Shown here in pieces: positions 1 through 12,800 of a stretch of 64,000 nt of DNA. Within the stretch, counting starts at the first letter, position 1; each line of letters begins with the position of its first letter. Origin of the DNA: Kappaphycus alvarezii (Eukaryota > Rhodophyta > Florideophyceae > Gigartinales > Solieriaceae); the NCBI GenBank assembly GCA_002205965.3, contig NADL03000602.1, positions 124,001 through 188,000 on the forward strand. The letters are read 5' to 3'. Under the pieces are notes generated by a model. The model saw only the letters and a program-made list of their open reading frames with translations. It did no database searches and was not told where the DNA came from. The translations under genes were made by a program, and so were the position numbers.

Positions 1-1530
1 CTTCTTCATCCACGGCGAGCTCAACAATAGTTTGTGCATATTCATTGAAATCTCCGAACTCCGCGATGTGTTTCTCTCGAATTTTCTGGTGGCTTGGTTG
101 ATAAATATCTTAGTACCCTCCTGAAGTTTCCACCGGAGATCCTTCTAATAGTCGCGATATTGCCTCTATTTCGGCTCCTTCTATAGCCCGCTGCAAGCTC
201 TTTGAGTCCATCTTCCCATAGCATCGTTGGCGCAAGGGCTTGGGAACTGCATCACGGCTAAGTGTATCTGGTACTAATAGTTCTGGCCCGTTGCGATGCT
301 CGATCTTGAAGTCTAAATATTGAATTGCGATCACCCCATCTAGCTAAATTCTCACGACGTTCCTTCATGTTTAATATCCACTTAAGAGAAAGGTGGCCGG
401 TTACAATTTTGAAGGAATCCCCAAGAAGATAGTGGCGCAACTTCTGCATAGCATACAAAATGGACGGACATTTTTTTTCCGTTGGTGCATAGTTCCTCTC
501 CGAACTCCTCATGACTCTGCTAGAAAAATAAATGGGACACCACTGACCCCTCTTATCTGACTCCAGAAGAACTCCGCCTAGTATATATGCGCTGGCATCG
601 GTCATTATCCTTTTTTGGGCCCCGCGAATAGGTGCTACCAAGACCTTGGGGTCGCCGAGGGCTTCTTTCCACTCCCTCTATGCCTTCTGCTGTGATTTTC
701 CCCATCTGGGGGTCCAATCTGGGATAGCTAGCCGCTCCCAATGTCTTCTTTTCTTGGTGAACTCGGTCCTCTATAATATTTCGTAGAGCGGGGCTGTTTT
801 GTCGGCAAACTGGTCGACAAAAGCGGGAAAAAAGTTCACCAATCCAAGCAATCAAGACATCCCCTAGGGAGTTGAGACCTTCCTTCTCAGTAGTAGTCCC
901 AATACTTGTATCATCTAGGAAGATCAAAACGTCCTTTTCTCTCCGATCTCCCAAGATGTTGTCCACAACCTCTGAACTGTGCCTGGGGAGACTTTCAGTC
1001 CATAGGGAGTTGTTTTTATTGATACAAACCAAGCACTCTACGAACCTCTGTATACGGTTTGGATTCTGGATAAGATGGGACCTGGGAAACCCCATCTTTA
1101 AGGTCATACGCCGAAAAGATCTTCTTACCTCCAAACCAGTCCAAGATTTCTCTCATGTTCTCCGTAGGTTAGGAGTCTGTGACCGTAAGGTCGTTCAGGC
1201 GACGTAAATCCGATGTAACACGCATACCTGAGTCCTTCTTTTTCACCAATACATGATTGTAGCCCACGGTGATACGGAAGGCTCCAGAACCCCAAGATCT
1301 ATAAGTCTCTGCATAGACTTGCACTCGATTTTTTCCTCCTTTGGAGAGCCTCCACGAATGGGAGCACAGACAGGCTGCACATTAGGCTTGAGTGATATCT
1401 TGTGCTGTATACCGACAATTCTCCAAAGACCTTTGAAAATTTCACGTCGTTCCCACAATACATCTCGGAGCCTATGCTGCATTTCCTTGCTAGCGGAAAA
1501 CTCCTTAAGGTACATGGATTTGATCGCACT
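1..1530 (-). pseudogene. Decayed Ty3/gypsy pol: RT and RNase H (left-truncated by window edge)
   Basis: Reading the minus strand from high to low coordinates gives the usual Ty3/gypsy order, spread over all three frames. RT N-terminus at about 1515-1243 (IDLGVLEPSVSPWA). The PFGL-type box reads PYGLKVSPGTVQ near 1000, and the YxDD box has become FLDD (VLIFLDDTSI, about 910-940). RNase H starts with TDASAYILGGVLLE near 600 and runs to LSLKWILNMKERRENLARW near 350; the tail DFKIEHRNGPELLVPDTLS follows near 280. The integrase would lie left of position 1. Frame changes and stops make it non-functional. I recognise the domains with good confidence but not the exact clade. Confidence 0.8.
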
Positions 1531-2019
1531 TTAGACTTCACGATCTTCAATCATAGCCTGTATTACTTCCGTCGTGCCAAATTCCGAGTCTCTTCTAGAC
1601 GCAAGAGGACCCAGACTCGCTCTCCTTCATACAAGATGAACGCTGTACCTTCTTCCAAGTCTAACAGGAGCTTACGCATCCTCCACAACCTGCGCCCCAA
1701 CAAAATCTTATCCGGAAGCGTTTTCATTACATGGACCTCCTCCTCAAAATGAAAACCCCAAATCTAGAAATAAATAGAACATTCCCCAGTTACTTTCATT
1801 CCCCGTCATCGGCCGCGCAGGGTTCCCTCTTGGTGGAGAACAACAAGCCGCCATTTTCCTGAAACCATCTCTAATCTATCCAAATGGAAGATGCGGCTGT
1901 GTCTAGCGGCGATCTTATATTTTATCCGTAGATTGTAACTGTGACCCAAACTTCTCTCCATCGTCTTACATCCTCTGCCCCAAACTCGGCTCACTTCAAG
2001 CGCAACCCTTCTCACGCTT

Positions 2020-3000
2020 GTTACCCCTCACATTAATTTGAGGGTGTGCTTTCTGGACGTGGGGTTCAAGCCCCCGTAATATTCCCCCGCTTGTGTATTA
2101 TGTATACGTGTCGCTCCAGATCCCTCTTTCTCGTGAGGAAGTCCCGGATTATGTACCTCTTTCGGTTGCATTAGAAAGCAATTTATCTGCGGATAAGTGT
2201 ATCCAGCCACGGCGGGTACGGATTCCCCGCTTCTAGTCCCAGCCTCCTGGACCTGCCTTATTCTTTCCCTACTCGGAGTCTATTGGGCTGATGAAAGTCG
2301 GGAAATTATGCTGACCACAGTGTCAAAATCTCCGGAAATTAGCATAGCTTGGTCCTGGAGACGTGCCGGGAGACCCGCTTTAAAGAAATTGAACATTATT
2401 TCGTCCGAAATTGGGATCTGCATAATCATAGATGCGGACCTGAGGCGTTCTCCAAATGCAGAAACTGACTCTATTCGGTCATTCCATCTCATGTTGAAGA
2501 ACTTGTCCCGTAATACGCTACGCTGAACCTCATTTCATAGCCAAGCCTCCAGGTGATCCCCAGCTCATTTGCAGTGGCATCCCAATGAATGCCTGCCACA
2601 GTGTCAAAGACCCTGGCTGAATCCATGTCAAAGGCACAGGAAAGCAGACGTCTTTCATCTTTCTCGTGAATTGGAAAGACTTTAAGAAGACTATAAAACG
2701 TGCGCTTTACATCAAATAATTATCCGTCTCCGTCCTTTCGGCAACAAGAGTTCTCCAAAGAACTTCTGTATATTTTTAGGGCCACTTGTACTGGGTATAT
2801 GGCGGGCGCCTCCTCTTCAAAGCCTCTATTCCCTTCTCTTTTTTGCACAGCCTCCACTGCGCCTGCCTCTTTGGCATTTCGTTCACTATAATAGCCTGCC
2901 GAGGGCTCCTTTATCCTTCCAAACTTCTCAGTAAGGTGAAAGACCTCCCTCATGGCCGTTGAAATAACATTTACTGCCCCACAGATTTCTTCTGTCATTG
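2020..3000 (-). pseudogene. Decayed retrotransposon gag fragment
   Basis: Minus-strand frames resemble Ty3/gypsy Gag and lie upstream, in element direction, of the RT at 1-1530, so they are probably the same element. 2492-2280 encodes a capsid-like helical stretch (FFKAGLPARLQDQAMLI). Around 2190-2120 another frame reads CNRKRYIIRDF, which looks like a zinc knuckle that has lost its His and last Cys. 2998-2720 encodes a helical, charged segment (MTEEICGAVNVISTAMREVF). Stops and frame changes interrupt it. The region 1530-2020, between RT and gag, should hold the protease, but I could not find a D-S/T-G motif there. Confidence 0.5.
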
Positions 3001-3528
3001 CGACAGAGTACTGACCGGCTTTGATGTATCTTCCATTTCAATTTCAACGTCGGGAGATCGAGAAACTTCTGCGTGAGCCTCTAGCAGAAGTTCCTGAAGA
3101 ACATCACTTTCTTTGACGTCTTTTGGTATGTCTTCGCTCGGATTCGTCCTTGTTACTGAACGAACTATGTTTCTGGTTCACAGGCGAAAATTGGCCTCAA
3201 ATTTTGCAACTATACGCTTTCGCAATAACTTTCTTGAGGACGTCTCCTCCTTTTGTTCGGCGAAATGTTGTCATAGTACTGAAATTGTTGAGGGAGTCCT
3301 CTCCAATATTCGGTGATTAAACACTCTTATTTAACGTTCTTACGAGAAGCCGGAATCCCGGGAGTCTGTGAAATGCCCGACAGAATCACCAAACACAAAT
3401 ATCTTCTGAAACGGCGTTACCCTGCCTTAAAGACGGAGTCCCGCCCACATATTCCGCGACAATCGTACCTTGATTGCACCTTCGCCTTGAATAGCTTGGG
3501 TATTCGTGCTGGTAAAATCTATTTTATG

Positions 3529-3564
3529 TTACAACTTCATTCCGAATTCGGAATGAAGTTGTAA
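3529..3564. repeat. 36-bp perfect palindrome with no spacer
   Basis: The 18 bases from 3529 are followed directly by their exact reverse complement, ending at 3564. The centre is CCGAATTCGG, so an EcoRI site sits on the dyad. Pairing stops at the first base on each side (G 3528, A 3565). It lies about 500 bp past the gag end of the decayed element at 1-3 kb. Confidence 0.9.
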
Positions 3565-3760
3565 AGCATGGACCAGGACTGATAGTATCACAATCACTGA
3601 TGACTATCTGGCCTTGGGGACCAGGTCAGGGGCACTTTGTATAAACCTTTAAGGGGCTCTAAATGCAATCTAGGTACGTTGCTGACAGAATACTACTATA
3701 CGTGTTAATGCACTTTGCTGAAAATACACGTGTACGTGGCACGTAGTAATCGAACCATAA

Positions 3761-3786
3761 CAGTACAGTACAATAGTACTGTACTG
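3761..3786. repeat. Inverted repeat, 11-bp arms, 4-base loop
   Basis: CAGTACAGTAC (3761-3771), loop AATA (3772-3775), GTACTGTACTG (3776-3786). With one bulged G the pairing continues for four more bases (ATAA/TTAT). It is built from the TACAGTA/TACTGTA word that is over-represented across the window. Confidence 0.9.
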
Positions 3787-5174
3787 GTTATCTTTGTATT
3801 TTGACTACGGTACTGAAATTTACTCATTTTCTAGGAAACGCCGGCCGTTCAAAGTAAAGCACTTTGAACTAAATATACACGTTACGAAATAGTAGCTTCT
3901 CACGCAATCAAAACCTGAAAGCTGAAGAAAACAGCAAGTTGGAGATACGTAAAGTATTGGTATGGTGACTGAAGAGTAACGTAAAATCTATAAAATGATG
4001 AGATCAATGAAGAAGAAGTGTTAGACATTGGCCAACTACTAGAAATTATGAAAATAGACTGAAAAGATCGGGTAGAGAATTAAATTCAAAGGGTGCGATG
4101 GAAACTAAAGGAGGAATGGAGAAAAAAGATTTTTTGCCATTAGAGCTCTTGCAAGCAGTGAGCATCCAATAAGAGACAAATAATCTCTTTGAAATTGCAT
4201 TGATAGTGGCGGAAGGGGCTTTTAGGAGAATTCGGAAAGCATTCATGTTAAAATACGATAATGGCTGACATTAATTAATTCATAGGAGAGATTGGAAAAT
4301 TAATTCGTTGGAGAAATAAGAATTATTGAGGACATGTGTATTGAAAAGTAGGAAAGAGGTTAGAGCTGATATGTAGGGTTACAATAAATAGAGGAAAGAA
4401 AGTAGGTGCTCTTCTGAAAATATATATTTGCATCCACAATAAAATATCGTTTGGTTTTACTTCAAGAAAATTCTTATACTGTGCAATAGAAGCGCGTAAA
4501 TCCATGAATTCTTAACTTGCAGCTGTAAGTAATGCATATTTTAAAAAACTCGTAATTGTTGAGAATTAATCATATTCTTCAAACGCCCACTCCGTTGGCA
4601 TTCTGCCGATTGCATCTTATTGTTAAATGACCTTTTTTGTATCAGTTAGGACTCCTGAAATGGAACCTCTAGGTAATCTCCAGTTTTAGTCGCTATCCTC
4701 ATATAAACAGAAGCATGCAAGTCATCCGTAAGGAAAAGACTCTAGGTTTTTTTCAAACCTTGATCTTTGTTTCAGAGTCCAGCCATGCCTTCGTCCCTCA
4801 AGGGTACCATAAGAATGAATAACAGGCCGCCTTCGCATATACGTTTCTGAAATTTAAGTCCCTTTCGCGTTCATGCCTGTTGTAAACATAGTTCCATAAC
4901 GGAGCATCTCTAGTCCTCAAAATATATAAACCAGTTCACTAGATAAGTCCAAACCATTTTCTGGACCTTCTATTTGAGTTTTGATATAAAATATGTATGC
5001 GCTCCATTTACTTCTACAAACGTTGCTTTAAAGGGCTTATTGTGAGCTTCTTCCATTTTGGACAAGACCATCTGTCGTATCTCAAAATATTTTTGATGAC
5101 TGAGAGGGGTATTTTCGAAATTTCATTTCGACCTTACTCCACATTGGGTTGTTGATAATCATTTAGGAAAAACA

Positions 5175-5199
5175 CAACTAGCCAGCAGCCGGCTAGTTG
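5175..5199. repeat. Inverted repeat, 9-bp arms, 7-base loop
   Basis: CAACTAGCC (5175-5183) and GGCTAGTTG (5191-5199) are exact reverse complements around AGCAGCC. No gene is adjacent, so a terminator role is not supported. Confidence 0.8.
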
Positions 5200-8100
5200 A
5201 ATATATATTTACGTTTTTACTTGTACCAATCGCTTCCGGATGTTTCGGTATAGGCAACTTTTTACACGTCTTCACGTAAGGGTCGAAAGTTTACCAAGCA
5301 GAGCTCCTCGTCAATTTTGTCAAAAACTTTTTTCAGGTATTTCTGTTCCAAGTACAGTGTGTCGTTTTGCTGACCTAAAATCTGTTTTGCAGTTATATTT
5401 ATTTTTTGATTGCAGAAACAAGGAAAGAAAGTCGCATATCGTTATTCGCTAGACTTTTGAAGGATTTATATAGGGCTCTGCCCAACAATGGTAGCCTTCT
5501 GTATTTTTTGACCTCCGGCTTCGAAGAAGAGTTTCATTATGAGTACGGTATATCTCTTGGTTTCAGCGGTGCCTGTGAAGTCTTCCGGTTTTATACGGAC
5601 TTGATTAATCTCCGTGTTCGATTTTCAGAAATCAAATGGGTTGCTCACGTGAACACAGTTCTGTTGAAAATAATTAGAATAAAACTACAGGGCAATTGCA
5701 TAATTCATGTTGAAATATCTGTCATTGTAAATTATGTGCTACACCTGTATTACAACAATTTAAGTGTGCCCCACAAAAATAGGCACAGCAGTTAGTCTGG
5801 AATCCGCAATTTCTGAATATGGAGGACAAATCTTTAGAAGGCTAGTTGAGCACGGATTGTTTTGTCCTCTTCCTCTTCAATTTCCCTTTCTGTCCATTCA
5901 AGCTTAATCAACCTTTTTCTGGAGGTAGACCACAGAGTACTGCGCCATCTGGTTATAATAAGACCACCTCCTGGCTATATATACTTGCAGGTACTGTCCT
6001 CCTGATACTTCAGTCATTGTAATTACTCTGGAAAAAACATACTTGCGAGTGAACACTATGGATGATATTATGATTGAAAACAAAGTGAATAAGCACTTTT
6101 ACTAAGTTCTGGACGCAGAGCTCTGTCTTAACTATTCATTTTCAGATAGTGAACTTTGAGTAGGTTGAGTCAGACAACGACCGCTTGAGTAATAGTGAAT
6201 CCAAACGGTGTCATGTAACATTGTAAGAAGTAGGATCTCTGCAGCTTACTTTCATACGAAAGATACGAAATGATATGGAGAGAAAGTTTATTGCACTCTC
6301 TCCACAGGTGCAGTACAGTAGCTAATTACAGTAGTTACCTCGCCCAAAACCGCCGCCGCCCTTAGAGATACTCTGGAGTTGCTAGCATGAAAAAATACTG
6401 TATCGTCGGGAGCAGCGTCTAGAGACCCTGGTCTCGAGGGCACAGGTTGTTTTTTGTCTAACTTCAACGTAAACTACTGGGAACTCACCGCCGTTCGTTT
6501 AGCTCTGCCACATATCCCTCTATCCTCTATTTTGTACGTCTTCTGCTATCTAACGATACGCCTCTACACGATGCTACCCGACAAAATGATCTTACAGCTC
6601 GAACCTCTAGTGATTGCGAAACTGAGTACGCGACAGGCGCACACAAACAGTTTGCACATATGACTTCCAATGTCATTAAATCTGGACGACTATACAGAAA
6701 ATTTTACTATATTTGCATGCCTGGTACTTCAAGTAGATTCTTTTGTATAAATGATTTCTTTTTCTTCACTTACATTGCCTGCATGATTATTGGTTACTTA
6801 CATTGAGCGAAGAAGTCCTTTTATGATGTTAATCACCCGAAAGTTGTCAAATCCTCGTTCCAAGAAGGTATTTCGCCAACCGGGAATGGAGCTCACCAAT
6901 TTTATGCGCAGGAGTGATAAGCACGAGAACTAATCATTTCTAGATGTGTATATCATCTCTAGAGGTAGGGAAGACAAACCATAATCGGTGGATAAGGGTG
7001 AAATTCAGGAGTTTAAGTGAAAAATTATTAACGAATTATTCAAATCTTGTCACTGTTTTTCGTTCTGTACAGAATTTAAATCGAGTATTTACCAGTTTGA
7101 GAATAGTAAGTATGGTTTGATTTGCTTTTTTAACGGCTTTCGTTGGCTTTCAGAGGACTTTTTCAACCATTTCCCTTTCCCAGTTCAAAAAAACCTGGAT
7201 TCTTAGAAATTGACCGAGGAGCCCTTGAATAAGTAAATTCATTCTATGCCATTTTGAAATTTAATAAAAAGAGAGGCCCATAAATGCGGTAGCAAGAACT
7301 CTTAATGGAAACTTTTCGTCAAAAACTCAAAATAAAATCATGGTCTTCATTTCTTTCTTTAATAATTATACCTTGGTGCGTTACCGCTTCCTTTTTGGAT
7401 GGGCCAAGTGCTTCAAGAGTATACATATCAGATTGGGCATCATTTGAGATATCATTAGCAAGTTTTCTCAAAATTGGGTGCTTCAGGCTTTTTATTTATG
7501 CTGCAGCGTAGAAAAAGTTCAGTGTTTTCATGGTCATCATTTTGTAGGTACAATGTTTTGGGATTTTTACCTACTTGAATGGTGCTGGAGGAACTGCGAA
7601 ATAATTACTCAGTACTGAGTTGATATCTGGGCAGATTTATGCCGCTAGAGGTTGGAGAGATGAATAAAAAACTTAATGAGATGTAGGCGTGGCGCGCCTA
7701 GCGTGTTCAGTATTTTAATTATTTTAATTTGAAATCTGTGATAGTTTCACGAACTTTAATATGCATCAAAAAGATATTACACCCTTTCCTGAGAACCATT
7801 ACTGATCATATACGGTTTTTTTGCCATGAACACTAGTTGCTGGATTTTCGCCATAAATAACGACGCATTTCATTTTAGATGCTTCAATTTGATTTTTTTA
7901 AACGCTTCTACATTCGCAACCATATTATAGCTGTAATATGTTCTAATTTTTATGTTCCATTTGTTTTATATTGGTTTTTTATTTCCGTACAAATCGAATT
8001 GAATACATGAATAGGCTTTGTGTTGGATCCCTCGGTGTTTAGAGTGCAGCTACATTTTCGTTTACGAAAATCATCTATGAAACTTTGACTTCATTTAATT

Positions 8101-9592
8101 GTTGCACGATAGGAAGCAGGTTTGTAATACTCTGTGTTATTTCAGTTTATGCGACAGTGGTAGCATTTTGGTAATGGATACGAACGAGATATGCAAATTG
8201 TATTTGCCGAAAGGAGAGACAGTGGATTCCGATGCGAATTTATGCGTTGCTGTAAGTTGAGGGGGTGAGTGTGAGTACCAATCTTCATCCTTACAATAAT
8301 CTCGCGCTTGGTTTCCTACCGTACATTTTTCAATATATTGAAAGTACAACAGCCCTAAAAAGGGCATCACGAATAGTAGTATTTTTACAGCCGTACAAAA
8401 CAGATGGCGATCGTGGCGATCTATCTTCAGATAAGGCTAGTTGCAGAATTGGTAGGAGAAGTGAAGTTCTGGATCCTAGATTGATCCTGAATTATGGTAT
8501 AATGCGCATCCCACGGACGTAGTTCCCTATGGGAGCGACTTTTGTCGCTAGAATGTCACGGGCTTATTGGTGGTGAAGTTTAGAAAAAAGTAATGAATTG
8601 CCTCTAAAGTTTTGTCAAAGAACTGTTTAAATCCATTAATATTCTCATTAATGGACATTGGTACACGTAATCTTCCGCTCAGTTGATGAATGTGATAAGA
8701 TTTAGGATGAGAATGATGTCCAATCATCGATTCAGTCCGCTAAAGGGTTGTGTTCGTCCAAGCCTTTTCAACTTACAGATTTTATCCTCTGTGAAAGTCG
8801 AATTAATAGTTCAGTCGTTATTCTTATCCATTGCATTGATGCTACATGGTAAAGCCAAATTATATCTTAGGCCCATAATTTATTGTCTATCATCGAAGAA
8901 AAATTATATCTATTTTCAATAGCCCTTTCTTTAATTTACTCCAAGAGAAACTGTAGCTGTGTCTCTCAAGATAAGTAATAAGTAAATATCCTCTCTCTCT
9001 CAGTTGGTTTTCAATGTTCAAAGAGTAAAATTACTGAAATTATATTGAAATTATATTATTATCCAGATCTCTCTTTGCCTGAGAAATCACTTAATAATCA
9101 TTGCTTGGAAAATTGCATGATGGCGTCCCGCTTACTGAGCTAGGGCCAAAGTAATCCTAATTTATTCTTTCTCTGTGGCATGCACGACATATTGCAGTGT
9201 GTTTACTTCACTTTTCCGTGCGGACGGAATATAGCGCATGATTTCTAACTATCCATGACCGGGGAAGATGCAGTACAGTATCTTTCCAGCTCGAGAAGTG
9301 CACTTGCACCGACAACACTCTCTCGCTCCATAATGCGCTATGTATGCACAATATTATGCTCCTACATTTCCTTCTTTCCCCAAGTACACCTCGTCACACG
9401 ACCAACGCATCCATTAACTACTTAAAATCAGCCTATTCAGCAAAAGATATTCGCCATTAGCCTTCCCCTACTACCCTTTAGACGCACTGACTTGCTTCCA
9501 AACATCCGGTATACTCAGTACAGGCCCCATTGGCGTGCCGAGGCAACTACGTCAAAATCAGGATCTAATGCCCTAAGTTCAGCTGCTCTTAC

Positions 9593-9736
9593 AAGTAATT
9601 ATCCTTCTAGCATCACTGATGCTGTCGTTTTCCATCCATAAAATTATACAATGCATTGCTCATCAAGTAATTATCACTCTGGAATCACTGCTACTGTCTT
9701 TTCCAATCCAGAACATTATCCAATGTACTGCTCATC
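9593..9736. repeat. Diverged 72-bp tandem duplication
   Basis: Units 9593-9664 and 9665-9736 both begin AAGTAATTATC and end TGCTCATC, with scattered substitutions between. There is no length change over 72 bp, so this is an old duplication without slippage indels. It is not associated with a recognisable gene. Confidence 0.8.
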
Positions 9737-10384
9737 AGACTGCATATTTTTTCCTCCGCCCATTAAGCCCTTTATTGTTGTTCTTTGCTTACTCCTGAAT
9801 CAAGCCCATGCAGCACCTCAGAATTTTTCCGTATGTCGCTTTGCACTTCGCGATTCTATCAGCCTAGAGGCCATCGACTACATATTCCTTGGTACTCACG
9901 ATAAAAAAACCATTCCATGATTTCATAACGAGCGAGAAGCAGTCCAAAGGCCCTAGATCACTGGAAACACAATGAGTGGGAATTAAATTCCATTGACTTC
10001 CACCATAGCGACGAAATCGGTCTTAAACCTTGGTGATCGCATTTTTTTGCATCCAAGATGCTTTTTTCCATCCTCATCAACCATTTTCTCCTTTATGGCC
10101 CCTTACTGTCGCTTTTTCTGTAACAATTTTAGGAAATCTCCGCCCGTTTTATCTGCGCATTGTCACAGCTCCTGTAGTATCAAAGGCGACCGCGCAAAAG
10201 CACTCTATTCCGTCTTACTTTTTATTTTTCATCAGCACAAACCAGTGTGTGTAGTCTGAACTTTAATCTGTTGATGTCTCACTTCTTTCTTCCGGTTGTG
10301 CTATTATTGTACATGCCTTCAATTTGGCTCCATGATTGCGACTCGTCTCCCTAGATATTCCATCTCTCTTCTCAATTATCTCTT

Positions 10385-11200
10385 CCCCATGACCTCGTAT
10401 ACTCGACTATCTGGCGAGCGTGGATCGCTTTGCGGATCACTCGACCATTGAAGACACAAACTCGTAGCGCGATAGATCAGCCTTGATCACTTTGCGCGAT
10501 CCGTAAAAAAATGAATCGAACGCCAGCCACTTCTTAGTCCTACCAAAAGCTATTCCTCGTGCTACTAGAATATCAACCCCGAGCTCAAAAGGCCTGAACT
10601 TACCTTTTTCCTTGCGTGGGGCACGCAAACTCCCGATGCCACCGACCGAAGCTGAGCTTTTCCATTGATCTCGTTTATTCAGTGTCTAGGACCCTCTTTA
10701 CTCTGTAAAGTCACTGTATCACTTGCTTAAATACCCGAGTGGACCTAATACAGCATCAAAAACGGAGAGAGATCGGTTTAACGGTTGCCCATTTGATACC
10801 TACATAGGACTTGTGGTATTGCCTCCGCAAAGTTCCTCAGTTCTGCACTACTGACCTCAACAGATTGCATGGCGGTTTCAACTACCCTTTCTGTCCTCCT
10901 TTTCGCCATCTAACAATAGTTAATAATCATTTTCCAGTCTACTCAATTCTTTCCCATATATTTCTGGACCGATTTGTCCAAAACACATTTGCTTTGTTCG
11001 ACACAAGCCTTCTGTGGGACCCCAACGGCTCAATAATTTCCTTCCCCAATAACCTGATGACGACATCTGAGATGAATTTTTCCATCTACCAATATATAGG
11101 TCAGCCATTTACTTTGTTCTAGAGATTAAGAAGAACTTCTTTATCTTCCGGAATGGATAGAAAGGGCCCTGGAAGTCTACATGAAATTTTCGAAAAAGCT
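10385..11200 (-). pseudogene. Decayed Ty3/gypsy integrase: core and C-terminal module
   Basis: Minus strand. Near 11,200-11,140 a frame reads VDFQGPFLSIPEDKEVLLNL, which contains the first catalytic Asp of a DDE integrase. Further down, VNGWPIYW and LLGKEIIEPLG match the core between the first and second Asp, and the second Asp motif SDN has become SNKA. At 10,628-10,437 the C-terminal DNA-binding module follows (FYGSRKVIKADLSRYEF), and near 10,410 KAIHARQIVEY. The IHAR motif matches the young elements A-C (AIHARRLVPYH), so this is an older member of the same clade. I could not detect the duplicated C-terminal domain of A-C below 10,385. Confidence 0.7.
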
Positions 11201-11254
11201 GGTGACCGAAGCCCTAAGACTCTTCTGGTACTTCAGCAGTTCTTGAGAGTTCTG

Positions 11255-11445
11255 GCTGTAGGAGAGCTATACTGTATTATATTTGCGCAAGTGAGCTTGT
11301 CGCTTCCTACTGTTGGGCTACGAAGCCCATACTGTACTCACGGAAACATACTGTACTCGCGAAAGAGGCCTACTGTATTAGCCCAAAGTTGCACTGTAGT
11401 CGTCCAACACCGCACTGTACTGTACTTGAGCAACTCAGTGCTGTA
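11255..11445. repeat. ACTGTA word array with about 21-bp spacing
   Basis: ACTGTA or a one-base variant starts at 11255, 11271, 11309, 11331, 11350, 11372, 11393, 11414, 11419 and 11440. From 11309 on, spacings are 22, 19, 22, 21, 21, 5 and 21. The intervening bases share little beyond short G/C runs. It interrupts the decayed integrase between the zinc-finger part (above 11,780) and the core (below 11,200), so it is a later insertion or expansion. Confidence 0.65.
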
Positions 11446-11779
11446 ATTGTGCAATTTATGTCTTCAATTCCTGCGGCAAATGAAGGGCAGCACGCAATTT
11501 ACAGTAACCATTAATCTATGCATTTATTTAGCGTGACTTTATGTAGTGCGCGTTATGGAAGGACGCGATGGGCATGTCGATTGTTACAAGTGCATCGCTT
11601 GTGGAAATTTCTCTGCAAGCATGGCAGCAGCAAGGCGGGAAGAACTTGAAAGAAGTCATTAGAACAATATAAATAGGCCATCCCAGCAGCTACTTGGAAA
11701 AAATATAGAGGACAGGGGCAGAGAAAAAAAAATAAACGAAAGAAAAAAGGAAGTCACAAACTTTTGCATCCCAGGTACG

Positions 11780-12800
11780 CCTATCAATTCCACGCTAAAA
11801 TTCGCTGATTTGATCTCAAAAGGCGCTTGGCTAAGTAATCCTTATTGAGCCACCCTACCGGAGACTCCTTCACAGGCAACATACCTACTACTTGAAATAG
11901 TCCATTACATCTAGACACACTCCAGGCCACAAAAATAAAGATCTTTAATGAAATTTCTCGTATACACGGCTTCCTGATGACAGATATCATCGTTAAATGA
12001 GTCAATATCTCGACACTTTACCCGATTGGTAGAAAACTTGCAGTCCATTCTTCTCCATGGGGACATAGTATATTTCCAAAACACGTAATTCTTCGCCTTC
12101 ATTGTTACAGTTGCCTTGTTCCTCATTTCATTCTCCTGAACCCTTTTCCAAGCCATAATTGTGGTAATGCCCAATAGTTGCGGCTCAAATCCATATAAAT
12201 TGGTATCGGCCGACCGTATGTCCTCGACGAGTCTCTCTATGACGTTCTATTTCCTTGAGATCTCGATATCCTTGACAGTCCTGCGAGAAAGATAACCAGG
12301 CGTCTAATTGGAAGACGCAGGCCTGTACTTAATTTCAAATTCATACTCAGCCATGAATTATAGTAACCTCTCCATCCTCCCGTTAGTTTACTTCTTTTTA
12401 AAGCCGTTTGAAAAGCCTGGTGTTCTTTATAGACAGAAAAGGAATTTCGGCAGCAGGTGCACCTGTAATTTCTTTAGAGCGTCTTTTTACGTATGGTGCG
12501 ATGTGACCCCACTAAGCTATTGTCTGAATTCCTCACAAAACTTTGTTAGTATCCAACTATTCCAAAAATACTTCTCAGCTCATTCACATTGCTCAGCACA
12601 TAGACTTGACAATAACCTTGATCTTATGCGTTTCAACATTTACCCTTTGCTCTTCGACGATGTGACGAAGCTGTTTGACTTCCGACTGCGTGGTTTTAAA
12701 CTCACACGAGTAGATCTTAGGTAGACCTTTGATTGAAACTTTGGTTGAGGCTGGCTGATTTAAGCCGACCGCTCCAACCAAACCAGGGTTTATATAGAAC
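11780..12800 (-). pseudogene. Decayed Ty3/gypsy pol: RT/RNase H border to integrase zinc finger
   Basis: Minus-strand pieces in several frames. 12,480-12,380 reads like the RT-RNase H connection (RLFKRL, then KLTGGWRGY). 12,174-11,911 and its alternate frame read KIKDLYF-W-PG-like text (KDLYFCGLECV), which matches the HHCC region of gypsy integrases just before the CxxC pair. The next frame gives CNGLFQ and SPVGWLNKD. The order and strand agree with the integrase core at 10.4-11.2 kb, so I infer one element broken by the ACTGTA array. Individual assignments are weak. Confidence 0.45.

Larger units (their letters stand above)
3565..10380. other. AT-rich region without recognisable genes
   Basis: No frame here shows a family I recognise. 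The longest plus-strand frame, 5406-5795 (129 codons), has no recognisable motif, no obvious signal peptide and no neighbour that would support it, so I do not call it a gene. The stretch contains the hairpins at 3761-3786 and 5175-5199 and the 72-bp tandem duplication at 9593-9736, listed separately. Base composition is visibly richer in A+T than in the 49-61 kb region. Confidence 0.5.

Noticed and set aside
5406..5795. 129-codon plus-strand frame in AT-rich DNA
   Set aside because: No motif and no neighbour support; such a length can occur by chance.
11255..11445. Regular short words with variable spacers resembling a CRISPR array
   Set aside because: The repeated word is only 6-7 bp and degenerate, no cas genes are present, and the context is eukaryotic.
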